The translations under genes were made by a program, and so were the position numbers. A stretch of 64,000 bases of DNA from Sipunculus nudus. Its lineage: Eukaryota > Annelida > Sipuncula > Golfingiida > Sipunculidae. The notes under the pieces are model-generated. The model was not told where the DNA came from. It saw only the letters and a list, made by a program, of their open reading frames with translations, and did not search any database. Shown here in pieces: positions 1 through 12,700 of the stretch; the first letter of the stretch is position 1, and each line of letters opens with the position of its first letter. The stretch spans positions 5,585,464 through 5,649,463 of the forward strand of contig CM049320.1 in NCBI GenBank assembly GCA_026874595.1, given 5' to 3'.

Positions 1-190
1 TATTTATCCTCACTTCATCGTAGATATATTTAAAAAGATAATATATCATAAGATCCTTGGTTAAAGTTTGTTAGGCTTCGGTACTCTCCAGGTACCTGCT
101 TCGCTCCCCCCCCCCTGTAAAATCATGGGTTCGCCCTGACAAACAAACTATAGTTCACCTGAGATTTCCTCTCATAAATATATATATATA

Positions 191-241
<51 letters not shown>

Positions 242-1559
242 GGATGTTTCCTTATTAACAACAAAATTAAAGAGCCATATGACATTTATTATCATCAATT
301 ACGTAACGCTTCCTTACAAGAATTGCACCCAATTTGTCACAAATAAACTGCTTGTAGTGATAGGTCCTTTAAAGGGATATATATAATTCTTGACACGGTA
401 CATTATTTTGATTCACACCACGTCAACATATTACACAAAACTGACATAATTTCTGGCATGTTTACAAAATATATACATATTTACACGTCTCTCTGTATAT
501 ATTTTCATAAGTATATAATTCGTATGCTAAAGCAATAGAACTTTTGCTCAGAGTGCCAATGAACAAGGACTTAGTTGGGTGAAGACGGGAATGGTCAGAG
601 TTACAACAACTTGCATATCAATACAGTAATATAAATTTTGATTATTTACCCAGTATCATGTAACACCTAATACAGCCATGAGCATTAATGACTTTAGTCA
701 AACATTGACCTTGTATGCTTAAGTTATACATGTGAACATATACATAAACACATAAACACATACACACACACAAACACGAACGGGTAAGAATGCATAAACC
801 TAACTGGCAGAGGTAATAATTAATGATTCCTATGTATGTTAATACATGCATTTATAAACTGATGGGATCGTATGAAGTCTTCCTCGTCACACACATATAT
901 ACAGTGAAAGCAATTCGTTATACTCAGCCTTGCGGCAGGTGTAGCGGTTCAATGTTTACAATCTAGACAACCAACGTCTACATGTATTATAAACTTTCCT
1001 TGTTTGCACCTTTTTATGCCCATGATTTCTGTCAATGCCATTTGGGAGATAGCTAGGTAAAAGGTCAATATCATGTACGCCTTATCTGTTGTGTATCCGT
1101 TTTACCTGTTGTGCTGATAACTGTATATGCCGTTCATTAGATTTACAGATTTTCTAATCCCCCCCCCCCCCATCTGTCCATTACGTTTTCTTGTAGGTCT
1201 TGTTTTATAGACAGTACTCTCATTTGCGATCTAAACTATAAGTGTCACTGAATTTTGGCAATATCTTAGTATAAAGAAGGACGGCTATAGGATCGGGGGG
1301 GGGGGGGGGGGGTGTCAACATGTTGGCACACAAGTGTTCCGGGAGTGCTAGTCGCTTTTATAAAAAAAACTCTTATATAGGAGTATCGGGGAGATCACGG
1401 TGGCAGACGCAAAATTGGCCCTACTTTTCAATCGTTACAAACGTACAGTATTCTTTTTACCCTGTGAAATAAATCGGCCACCATGTATTATTCCCAATTC
1501 ATTTCAGGTTCATTTTTTTGTTACTGTGTGAATTTCTTTCAGCTGATATTTTGCACCTT
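1..1559. other. Intergenic, no gene seen
   Basis: AT-rich sequence with a long (TA)n microsatellite at about 177-238, poly-C at about 1159-1170 and poly-G at about 1296-1312. Short open frames here have no recognisable domain. Confidence 0.6.
177..238. repeat. (TA)n microsatellite
   Basis: An almost pure TA run of about 60 bases with one TTTA interruption. Confidence 0.95.
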
Positions 1560-1860
1560 CTCATGTGTACATGGCGGGGTAATGGTTAGGATTTGCGATC
1601 CAAAGGTTGTGGGTTCGCGGCCATGCAGTCACGACCACCGTCTGCGCTCCAACTCTATAGCCAAAGTCGATCTTTACCACAATAGTGCGCCCTCTCGATC
1701 CACTATAGGAAATTGGTACTGGTCACAAGCAGCAGGCAAATGTAAAAGGAATAACCCTCTAGTCCCTATTATGGGACCGAGAAAAGCCACAAAAAGGAAC
1801 AACTAGGCTCACCAGGCTACGAAGGCAAAGTCGGATGGCACCTACATATATGGCCAGTGA
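1560..1860 (+). repeat. tRNA-derived SINE
   Basis: The head reads GGGGTAATGGTTAGG (pol III A-box-like), a CGATCCAAAGG anticodon-arm-like stretch, then GTGGGTTCGCGGCC (B-box-like). The spacing is that of a tRNA, but the arms do not pair well enough for a working tRNA. A body of about 240 bases follows. Family unnamed; the 3' border is approximate. Confidence 0.65.
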
Positions 1861-4259
1861 TATCAGACCATAAACCTTTACCCGTTTACCTTTAATTTAG
1901 GAATGAATTTTGGTCTTGGTGATTCGCTTATTTTATTTAATTAAAGAATAAAGACAAATATATAAAAAACTTAGTTCAAATGAGACAAAACCTTAACATT
2001 TATTTAACATAAAAATGGAACTTTGCAAAAAAGAGAAAAAGGTTATTTGGAAGTGATCATAAATAGTAAATTCCTGTGAAAACTCTTCCTTGTTAGCATA
2101 ATAGCATTAGTCTTGTCTTTGCAAGGTTCCTTGATTTTTAATACGGCTCTCCGTGGGTTAGAGCAGGACCCCACAGCATATATGTGTGTAGAGCATGGAC
2201 CTATATGTGCCGTTATTCAGTTACTTTCTGTAGCAATGCATTAACTGCACATGTAAAACAGAAATTCTTCCCGCGTAAGCACATTGATGTTTGTTGAGTT
2301 TAATATATATGTGAGGGTGTGTGGGTGTGTGTGTGTGTGTGTGTGTGAGGGTATGTATGTAAGCCTATGTATGTATGGCGGCAGGCCAGAGCTCAAATAA
2401 CCTATCTGCGGACTCAATGTAAAAGGTAATTTTTTTTCTAGTCAGTAAACAATTATAACTAGTCCGTATTTATATATATATATATTAATTCGATAAATTT
2501 ATAATAATTTTTTTATCATATTATATATGACAAAAACTGTGATATGTCTTCAAATATCCATGCAATGTTTAGGTACCTATAGGCCTTCCTAGTCAAGGGT
2601 AAGATTGTATAGTCCGTCAACGTACATTTATGAATAATTTTATATCATAATCATCGTAATTTTCAATTTGCTCCTTGCATATCATCTATGCAGCAATTTG
2701 GACCACGTTTAAGTGCTACCTAAAGTGCATGTAGGGATATATGTAAAACATGTCATTGAATTGCTAATTAATGTATATGCTGATTGCCTGAATAAAAATA
2801 TCTATCTATACATATACAGGCCTAATATTATCAGGTCCAGCCATATATTGCAATTTTTGGCAGGGCCTAAAAATATTCAGTCCGATCAAATCGGGCTATC
2901 TGCGGACTAACAAACACTTTCCATTATTTGCCGGACCTGCTGGACAATGCATGATATGCCATGACACCGGTTATGCCCAGAATGGCCAAGGACAGCATTG
3001 CTGGTTGGAATGGTTCTTGATACCAAAATAATATAGTTATTCGTGCTACCAGGAGATGGCGCTAATTTGTTGCCATGGCATTAAACTTTTAATTTATTGG
3101 ATAAAACAGAGGAATCGTGAAAAATTATTGTTTCATGAAAATAATCCGGGTTGAAGTGATCGTTTGTCTATATACTGGCTCCTAGTTTACTGTGTTTTTC
3201 TCATATGTCCTTCTCTACAAAGAGACGTTTTCTGGGTCCTGTGTGGAGGTTGGCGCTTATTCGGATACCTACGGTACGGGGATTTCCCCGTAATCATCCT
3301 GGATACCCAGTGACTCGGGTAAGAATCATAAAACTTTCTCCTCTTTTGTTCGAACAGATTTAGGGTATACACAGACAAATGTAAAGAGAGTAATAAGATA
3401 ACGTAATTTTCCTTATATACATCATTCATAAGTGATTATATACACGGGTTTTCGGCAGAGGATGTTTGTAATGTCTCGTTCCGTTTTTATCGCCCGTCTG
3501 ACTGATTTATGAACTCGTATGACATCACTTTTGAGTCTTCAGTTTTATGTCACCGACACTGCAAGACTTTCAGGAAGTACCTAACCAGTCCATATTAGTT
3601 CGAGACTGATCATCCTGAAAGATTTGATATAAGGGTAAGATTCAGGGCCCGAGTATAGAATTCGGCCTACATTACCTTGATGGCGCCAAACTAACTGGAC
3701 CGTCTCGTATTATATAGCAGTAATTAATCAACATAAGCCATGACATGATGATATGAAATCAACATGCCTCTTACTTCTTCATTACATGAATCCTAAACAT
3801 ATTTACGCCCGTCCGTATACACCCATAACCTCGTCCATGTAGGCTGGATTCTATATTCACTCCAGATTCTGTATGTTGCATCTAAAAATTGTATAACTTG
3901 AGTAATCCTCCTAAATAATTATGTAATTATTTTTTAAAATATAACTATAAATTAAAAGTACATATTTAAGCAGATGAAACAAGTACTCTGCTTCAAGTAG
4001 CCAAGTTAAGTTAAATTCAGGTTAGGCCAAGCCATAAACATTGAAACTCAACTAATGACTACAAAGGTGCAAAGTTGGCTGAATCACAGTGCGTGAGATA
4101 TTGCAAAGGGACGAGTTAGTAATTGCTTTAAATGTGAGGCAAAACTTTATAAGCTGAAACATGATGTGGAAGACCGTAATAAATACCCCCCCCCCCCCAC
4201 CCCTTCAAGAATGACTTTCTTCACCAATCAGATGAATCCTGGCTGGCCCACAGGTCCTA
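1861..4259. other. Intergenic, no gene seen
   Basis: Contains a (GT)n run at about 2311-2347 and poly-C at about 4188-4200. Stretches near 2381-2420 and 2815-2912 share the words CTATCTGCGGACT and AGGCC with sequence near 63040-63600, so a diverged dispersed repeat is likely. Confidence 0.5.
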
Positions 4260-4435
4260 ATAGGCAAGATGCCGCGGGGCAGACATGGGATAATAGTTAT
4301 AGATAATAGTAATAGGCAGTAATTCAATTAATTTTCATCAATCATTTGCAATAACAGATAATAGGCAGTCCAAAAATGTAGAATAATAGTAATAGTAATA
4401 GGCAGATGAGTAATAGATTAATAGCTATTACTTTT
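4260..4435. repeat. TAATAGTAATAGGC repeat cluster, left
   Basis: Several near-copies of ATAATAGTAATAGGCAG are spaced irregularly. A second cluster occurs at 6340-6480 on the other side of a hAT transposase remnant, so the two may be subterminal repeats of one old element. Confidence 0.5.
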
Positions 4436-5202
4436 AACTATGTCCAGCCTGAGGGGTAATTAAGAGTGTGTGGGGTCTGAGTGCAAGTCAGCAGCAAGAC
4501 TGATAAGGCCCAAGCTGAGGTGTACCTGAATGCTTCCATATTCATAGACTTTAAGACAGGTGGCACAGGCTTATCCTGGGGCATGATGTTCTCACTAACA
4601 AAAACTGCACAGGATGACTGCATTGTTGGTAGGCTTACATCACTGTAGGTGTTTTCCCTGGATACTGATAGCTCTTTACAATCAAAGCACAGAACAACCA
4701 TGCCCTTTGATGTTTGTGTATAAGCAACTGACAGCCTGGTCAGAACCCAGTCAGGCAGAACACCAAAGGTTAACTCAAACATGGTGATTGTTCCCCAACT
4801 AAAAATTGTGACTAAAACTGTAACACAAATCTGTGATTATTTCCTATCTAGGCTTGTAGCTTTCTTCTGTGACTTTATTTCCAATCGAAATTTGTGACTA
4901 TATTTCCTTCCTATGACTTTTTTCAATCACATTGTCACCAGTCAAAAAGGAACACATGCTCCATGGAAACCTGCTGGCCTTATGTTTTAAACATTACCAA
5001 CCTCCCAGATTAAACTGGAAGACAACAGTGACTTATCCACAATAAAGCTGAAGTACAACTGATTTCAGGCAGAAAATGAAATTTAAATGTAATTAATTAG
5101 TTTTTCTTTCAAATTAATTTATGCAACTGCATTCAGTTGCAATTTTAATTTTGTTAAATCGCAAATGATTTTCAGTTATGTGAAACGGGTAAATAATAAT
5201 AA

Positions 5203-5292
5203 TCAGTATCAGCTACTTCAGCCCCTGTTGAAAGCCTCTTTAGCATTGCGGGAAAAATCTTTAGACCTGATCATTACCATGGCTCATGTTAA
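5203..5292 (+). pseudogene. hAT-family transposase remnant (C-terminal dimerisation motif)
   Basis: Frame 1 reads SVSATSAPVESLFSIAGKIF then RPDHYHGSC and a stop. This is the diagnostic hAT C-terminal block (ATSAPVERxFSxAGxIxxxxR). An in-frame TAA at 5200-5202 lies directly upstream and no further transposase can be read nearby, so this is a relic, not a gene. Confidence 0.8.
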
Positions 5293-6128
5293 AAATGGAT
5301 GAGGTAAAAACTGCTGAGGTAAAAAAAAAACTAAATTAAAAATAGCAGATAACAGGATTAATCTAAATTTGAAAATTAAAACAGTACAGTTCAGTATCAA
5401 ATTGTCTACAATCTAAGTCAAGCCATAGGATATACATTTTTTTGCCTGCTCATTATTCCACTTTTATTTTTTTCATGGATTAAACACTTATTATCACACT
5501 TTTAAATAAAAAATGTTAATTTGCACTTTATATACTGGGCACTGGTCAATTAGATGAATGTATCTGGACAGTGTTGAATTGTGTGTTTGTTTTGCAATAT
5601 CAGCCATACAGAAACCTGGAGTTACCAGACCACCCTGCTTTTGACCAGTAAAATCCTTTGATTAAGATGAAAGGTCACCTTGTAAAATAAGATTATATAA
5701 ACCTGGTTGATATATTTATATTTTTAATTTGTTTTAATTCAATAAATGTAAAAAGCCTGTGTCAGATGAAAACCAGCTTTGTGAGAACAAATTTTATAGT
5801 CTTGACTTAAATTTCCTTGATCTTATGAGAAATTTTAAATTAGCACTACTCTCCCAAAACTCAGCATTTGCTTACTCACATATACAAACATATGTCTCAA
5901 CTTATGCTCAATAGTGTATCTTATTTCTGAGCCAAGAAGCTAATCAAGTAAAAATGAAATATTATGCATACATTTTCTCTCTGTCCATAATATATGTACT
6001 GCTGATTGTCCAATATTTCATGCAGTTCAGTGCTGAATTGTGATGTTTGAATTTCAAAATTAAAAATGTTATAATCCTGCTATCTGTTATTTTTCATTCA
6101 GCCATTTCTACCTCAGCCATTTTTACCT
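5289..6128. mobile_element. Inverted-repeat element (840 bp), MITE-like
   Basis: The left arm (5289 to about 5415) and right arm (about 6021-6128) are imperfect inverted repeats of over 100 bases. They begin TAAAAATGGMTGAGGTA and continue through a shared TAGCAG..GATAACAGGATTA-like block. The arms hold repeated ATGGCTGAGGTAAAA words. No coding capacity. It abuts the hAT remnant on its left; target duplications were not identified. Confidence 0.65.
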
Positions 6129-6339
6129 GGCACCGTTGCCACCTGGGGGATTCAACATAATCCGATGCAATGGACACTTAATTTATTTATGAACTATTCA
6201 TGCAACATTTCTTGTTTATTTTAATGGCTGATGACAATTTTAGTGTGACTTATGAGCAGTCAAAATATAATAGTTAAACACTGAATATTTTTTATTCACA
6301 GAGTATTTTACAAAAAAATTTGTTTTTGTTGAACCAGAC

Positions 6340-6480
6340 ATTGTAATAGGAGTAAAGTAATAGTAATAGCCACCTATTACTTTAAGTGTAACACTGAATA
6401 TTAAACGGTAGGTAATAGTAATAAGCAAACACCATAAGTAATAGTAATAGGCCCTATAAATGAAACCAGTAATAGGCCCC
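6340..6480. repeat. TAATAGTAATAGGC repeat cluster, right
   Basis: Copies of TAATAGTAATAG(G/C)C matching the cluster at 4260-4435. Just outside, CCCATGTCTGTCG at 6478-6490 is inverted relative to CAGACATGGG near 4279-4289, hinting at degenerate terminal repeats. Confidence 0.5.
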
Positions 6481-7845
6481 ATGTCTGTCGTGGGGTATCC
6501 CAAATTTTGAGCCTCCAGGCAAGACACCACACCTTGTCAGACGGGTTGATTCACAACATTCTGCACAACTTTGTTCCACTTCCAGTCTTGAAAGAACGAA
6601 TGAGATAAGACTTCCGGTTTTGACTTGAAAGCTGGGGATGACCAGGCCCGGTAACATTAGATTTATGTCCCTTAGCGTTAGAGCGTGAGACAACAGGTAA
6701 ATGGGTGAGTCCGACATCCAATGCATGAGACTTGGCATGTCTGTGACTACTCATCTGACTGTCCATAACTTGATGCTGACTCACCTCATTACACCTCCCC
6801 AATGCCCCGGCCCATCAGCGTCCAGCATGGAAGTGACAAATTCCATTCTTCCAGCCAGGAAATCAGGCTGTAATGTCCCTGTTAAATGTTCAAATCCCAG
6901 TCCCACCTACAGTAAAGTTTACATAGGAGTCTCATATAACTGTTGCTCTGTATAAAGCAAGATTTTCTTGAGGGTGTGTATTCAGATTGTGCATCAAGCA
7001 CTCCTGCTATCGTTGGCCTTATTCTTGGTCTGGTGCCAGAAACAGTTTTATCAGACTAATGAAAGTGGGTGTTGCTTGTTTAAACTTTGGAGCTGGATGC
7101 ACTATGCAATACCTCATCTCACTGGTCTGATTACAACTCTTTGCTCTGTATGCACCCTGGTGTTTGAATTAAGAAAATCTTGCCATAAAAAGCAGCTGTT
7201 ACACAAAGGAGGTATGGGACACTTGCAGTGTATGACAACACTGGCAAGTCTCAGCACAAAAAGAACAGCAAGGTGTTAAGAAGTTTGTGGCCAAAAATTA
7301 GATCCATGAAAATAATGAGATTTTTAGAGACAATTGTTTAATTTTTGGTGTGGCCTTTACTGTACATGTGGATTTTATCATGATTTTGTGAAACAGCTAT
7401 AAGATTTGCATTACAAAAATAATGAACAAATACATTCTAAACCTTAAAGGATATTTTAGCTTCAAATCTGTGTAAATAACAACGGAAAGTATTAAAATTA
7501 TATAAACATGAAATAACATAACAAAAAAGGTGTCTTGATAGATATTTTGTGACATGCAGATAGAATGAACTGTAGGTGTAATTTCATGTTGATAGTTTTT
7601 CAAATCAGTCCCCTTTAGTCCCCTGCAGACAACTGTTAATCACCTTGGCTACCCCAAAACAAGATCTTAAAAAAATATACAACCACTGAGGTTACAGCTT
7701 AATTTATCCCAGCGAAAAGACTTTCTTTAGAAAACTGTATTCTTTGCTGTGGTGATATATTATATCATGTGACCTCTTTAAAATTATATACTTAGTTTTT
7801 TACAAAGCGCTCTGCCTTCTGATTTGCTTATTGTTTGTCTTGCAG
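6481..7845. other. Upstream region of the pseudocaspase gene
   Basis: A less AT-rich stretch at 6480-6960 has overlapping open frames on both strands but no recognisable protein. A dispersed repeat lies at about 7077-7225. The leader exon and promoter of the pseudocaspase must lie here or further upstream; I cannot place them. Confidence 0.4.
7077..7225 (+). repeat. Dispersed repeat RA, copy 1
   Basis: Shares TTGGAGCTGGATGCACTATGC, a CACTGGTCTGATTACAA word and CTGCAGTGT-like sequence with 43725-43875. Both copies lie shortly upstream of the first coding exon of a gene (about 0.6 and 0.2 kb). Confidence 0.6.
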
Positions 7846-7846
7846 A

Positions 7847-7981
7847 ATGGACAGACAATACAAGAATATTCTCAGACAACATGGCCCACGACTTGTACAG
7901 GAGCTGGACATGTCAGAGAAGTTATTACGAATCCTGTTAGCCAGGAGAGCAATAACAGAAGCTCACATAGCAGAAATACAG
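7847..7981 (+). CDS. Pseudocaspase exon 1 (CARD, first half)
   Basis: Codes for residues 1-45, starting [20 protein letters not shown]. The acceptor TTGTCTTGCAG ends at 7845, one base before AATGG, so the exon runs upstream only to 7846 and carries a single untranslated base. The donor is CAG|GTGAGG and the exon ends in phase 0. The helical pattern and the [12 protein letters not shown] segment fit CARD helices 1-3. Confidence 0.88.
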
Positions 7982-8441
7982 GTGAGGATATAAAGATGCT
8001 CCCCAGATTGATAATATTTCTTACATTTTCATTGTAAATAGGTAAAAAGGATGATACAAAGTTAAGTGACTAGTTTGCAGTGTTCGTTACAGGAAGCCAA
8101 AACATCAGCATTTTGTGTTTTTTGGTAACTGCTTTTCTGCCATGCAAGAATTATTATTATATCCAAGCACAAAATGACCACTAACACCATGACTTCTTGA
8201 GTTGTTTCCACTCAAGTCATATCAGCAGTGTACATTTGGCTGTACATGTCTGTATTCAAAATTTGGATTTGAGTATTTGTTTGTACAGAGGTGTCTTATG
8301 ACTGTGCACTGAATTCGCTTCATATAAAATGACTACTATAAAGGGGTTTTTCCACTTAAGTTATATGCATGAATAATCGCTCGTATGAATTTGTAACTGT
8401 ATTTTTTCCATGTGTCCATCAGCATATACGCATGCATATAT

Positions 8442-8529
<88 letters not shown>

Positions 8530-9417
8530 GTGTGTGTGTGTACTCAGGGATTCAGGGTAAAATTATGTCACTCCACTATCTTTCTGTGGAAGGCCTGCAC
8601 AGTACAAATATATTAGTCTGCCAGTTCACGCAAATATGCACACTTGGAAACACCTATTTTTTTCACGCATATGTTAAGGTTATTAAACCGCGTGCCTCTA
8701 AATCTCGACCACCGCAAATTCTGCAGGAAGATAATTTTCAAATATCCTCCATTATCTCGACCTCTGAGAAAATTAATTATTTTTAAGTGGTCGCCAAATT
8801 AGAATAAATACGGTAGTTATTCTTCAAGCTCAGTTAAATGCAAAGTTTGGACAAAGCTATAAATGTCAGTTTGTCTGAGAATGATATTCCCCTGTATGAG
8901 AATAGGAGGCAAGGCAAGTCCCAAGCTCATTGCATAGGATTAAGCATAAATCTGTGTTTGAAACTCAGCATTTGCCAAAGCTGCACTTTACATGCAATTT
9001 TCTAATCGATTTGTAAAAGGTGTACTATGATTTTCAAGAAAATTGAGAAAATATTTGGAAACTTTCAATATTTTATTAGAAACCATACAATGTCAATCCT
9101 GCTAAAGAATTTCTATCCTCCAATCCAAGATCTTAAGTATGTTTCAGGCCAACCCAGCCAAGGAGAGACAAATCGGGGCAATGATTGACTTGTTAGTGAG
9201 GAAACCTTTGAGAGGATTACCAGCTCTCGTGGAAGCATTGAATGACACTGGCCAGGGGGACTTGGCGGAACTTCTGGACCCAGGAAAAAAAATAGTGCCA
9301 GCCAAACCAGCAGCTAAACCTGGCCCCCCTCTACCACCTGATGATATCAGGCTGCTAGGTAGGAAACTTGTTGACTATAAAGAAAAACAATATTAACAGA
9401 GATCTGCAGATGGACAC

Positions 9418-9479
<62 letters not shown>

Positions 9480-9610
9480 ACAAGGCTCAAGGGGCACACA
9501 CATGTGTGGAGAAATAGACCTGGGATAGTGTTGATGTGCATGGCTTTATTTCTGCCAAAGGTTACAAAAGCACAATTGAGGGACATGCTGTCCTCAAAGT
9601 TCCAGTTCCA

Positions 9611-9700
<90 letters not shown>

Positions 9701-12700
9701 TCAGTGTTGAATATTCAAGGAAATGTTAAAATCAATTCCTGTGATGGATTATTAATAACTCAATTTTCATACTTAGAAACAATAATATATATTAAAGGGA
9801 GCCTAATTGGATATCACATAATAAAATTTCTGGTATTTTTATCCAAAGATAATCACTTGCACCTTTTATGAAAAAAATAGGCCTGAAAGCACCAACAGGC
9901 TGTTTGATTTGTTTATATCCATGTGTTTATAACAGGTGGGGAGGCATTAGAATAATCTAAAGACATTCAACAAAGACACCTGGTGGCAAGTCAGATAAAC
10001 TAGAGTTTTGTAAGGGTGTTTTGCAACTAGTGACCTTAAAACATCCACACATATTCAGTGTAGATATATTTATGTAAATAAACAAACCCATACATTGACC
10101 ACAGAGGTTTTATAAGAACTTTTCTTTACAGGAATTTCCGGTACCAAGAGTTCATTAATATGTGTGGAGAGTGAGCAAGAAATCACATAAATTCTTTATT
10201 AAAAAGCAAGAAAAAAACTGACTTTAAAGAGAAACTACTGAAATATAGGTAACTGTGGCTGAGCAATACTAGAATTGTCATGATATGTTCAATGAAAATA
10301 TTTCATTTTATGGCAGAGTTTCTGCAGGTCCTGGAAAACCTGGAAAGTCATGGAATTTGAAACAAAAAATTCAAGGCCTTGAAAGTCCTCGCATTTTGGT
10401 TTTTGCCCCTATGTTCCTTAAACAAGGAAATATGATCTGCACAGTCATTTTGACATGAAGGAGAATATATGTAAATTTTTAGCTCAGCTGACTATAAGTC
10501 ATCTGAGCTATAGTCATGGTCCATTGTCCGTCGTCCGTCCGTCTGTCTGTCTGTCTGTCCGTCCGTCCGTCCGTCTGTCTGTCTGTTTTCCGTCTGGATG
10601 TCCGTCCGTAAGACTGGCACGTTTCGACACCATTGGACCTACGAATCTGAATTTCGGCATACCGTTAGATGTCCCCATAATCTCCTACCATGTCAAAAAT
10701 TGGGTCAATAGGACTTCGTTCCTCTGAGATATTAAGGAAAAACCTCAATTTTTTATTAGAAATCTATTTTCACACTTCAGGACTGCCTAATATCAAAACC
10801 ACTCATCTGGTTTTCTTCATATTTACCATAAACATTCCTCTATAAAGTTCCTATGTACATGCCAGATATTAAGTCAGTATTATATAATTTAAAAAAGTTA
10901 TGGGCCCAAACATAATGGACTTTGTAAAAAAATCAGGAAGATATTTGGTCACTTAAGACCAAAAGTGTTAAAGGTAGGGACTTTTTTCCAGTAATACAAA
11001 TTTAATTAATCAAAATTTAATTGTATACCAAAAATTAGATCAAAATTTGTTAAATTTTTTTAAATATTGGCAAAAATATAAAATTGGTACATTAAATTTT
11101 GCCCAACTTTGGCCATGGCACTTTTTTTCCTGTTAGTACTGTGGGTTTAATTTTCACACCATGTATACATAAGGATTTAATCTGTTAAAATCTGAAATTT
11201 GAAAATAAAAGCTGCAAAATTAGGCTAGTTATTGAATTTTTTGGAGGCTCTTGTTGTATTCCCTTACATTGTCAAGCAGTCCACTTTGATGACTGTAGGT
11301 CATTCAGTGCACATCTCTATGCTCCCCAGGCTGTTGACATCATTTTAGATGTCCCCAAAATCTCCTACCAAACCGAAAATTGGGTCATTAGGACTTTGTT
11401 CCTTCGAGATATTAAGGAAAAAAAACCTCTGTTTTCCATAAAAAAAAGCCATTGTTAGACTTCAAGGCTGCCTAATATCAAAACCACTGATCTGTTTTTG
11501 ATCGTATTTAGTATTCACATTCTTTTATACATTTTCTATGAACATACCAAAATTTAGGTCAGTATTGGGTATTATTTTGAAGTTATAGGCCAAAACATAA
11601 TGCAATTTTTTAAAAAATCAGGAAATATATTTACTCACCTAACATGAGAATTGCTGAACCTAGAGACTTTTTTTCAGGAATATAACTTTATTTAATCAAG
11701 ATTCAATTGTTTACCCAAAATTAGATCTGAATTTTGCAAATTTTTCAAGTTATTAGCATAAATAAAAAATCAATACCTTAAATTTTGTCCAACTTTGGCA
11801 CTGTTGATTTAATTTTTCCAGCATATATGCATAAGGATTTAATCTTTTAAAATCTGAACTTTCAAAAGAAATTGATTGGAATGAATAGCTTTTATTCATG
11901 TTTTCATACACCATGTCAAGTGTTGTTCACATCTAGCCCACCTAGTAGTACAGCCTTCACTTGCATTATGTAACCCACCCCAGGCAGCTTACCATGGCCC
12001 AGCTTGGCCACTACTAGCAGGCTTCCCCTCTGCCCTGCACTCATCTCCCCCAGCTGGTGCATAAACTAGATGAATGTTATAAATTTTCTGTATTTTATTT
12101 TATTCTTGGACATGCTACATTTTAGATTTTGTATTGAACCACCAGGGTTACAATGATTAAAGTGTACATTTAATTGTGTCCACAAAGTGGTGTATTGCTG
12201 TGAAAGTGTTGATGTTCATGAGATAAGTAATTCCTTACTTCAGAAGAGTAAAAACTTCACCAGGTGTGAAATTGACTATTAATTCCAGTAATTAATTAAA
12301 ACTGGGATAGTAATTAGCTCAATGATATTGTTTGTCCCTCATTCAACCAACAGTGTGTATACTTTATTTGAAAAGATGTTTTATTTTATCAAATTTACTT
12401 TTATTTTATTTTGGTGAATAAAATTAAGCATATCCTGAAAACTCCAATGTGCAAAACTTTTTAATAGTGATTCAAGGAATATTCTTGTAGATGCCATGTT
12501 GTGGCATTATTTTCTTTTAAAATCAGTTTAAACATTTATGATTTAAAAATAATAAAATATATGTGTATGCATAATATGACCCAATGTTTTTTACTCTGTA
12601 TATATAATGATTGCAACTTTTGCAACAATTCTAACATTTTAACTTATATTTTCAGGTTTTTTAATTAAACATTTATAAACCTGTAAATAAAAAAATGATT

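Noticed and set aside
1572-1640. Functional tRNA gene
   Set aside because: A- and B-box-like words are present but the cloverleaf stems do not pair and SINE body sequence follows.
4438-4782. 114-codon minus-strand open frame near the hAT relic
   Set aside because: It is on the opposite strand to the transposase motif and matches no hAT domain I can recognise.
6454-6955. Overlapping open frames on both strands upstream of the pseudocaspase
   Set aside because: No recognisable domain or splice structure; possibly an unrecognised leader or decayed repeat.
8410-8786. Open frames rich in IYIYIY here and at 9347-9871
   Set aside because: They are translations of (TA)n microsatellites.
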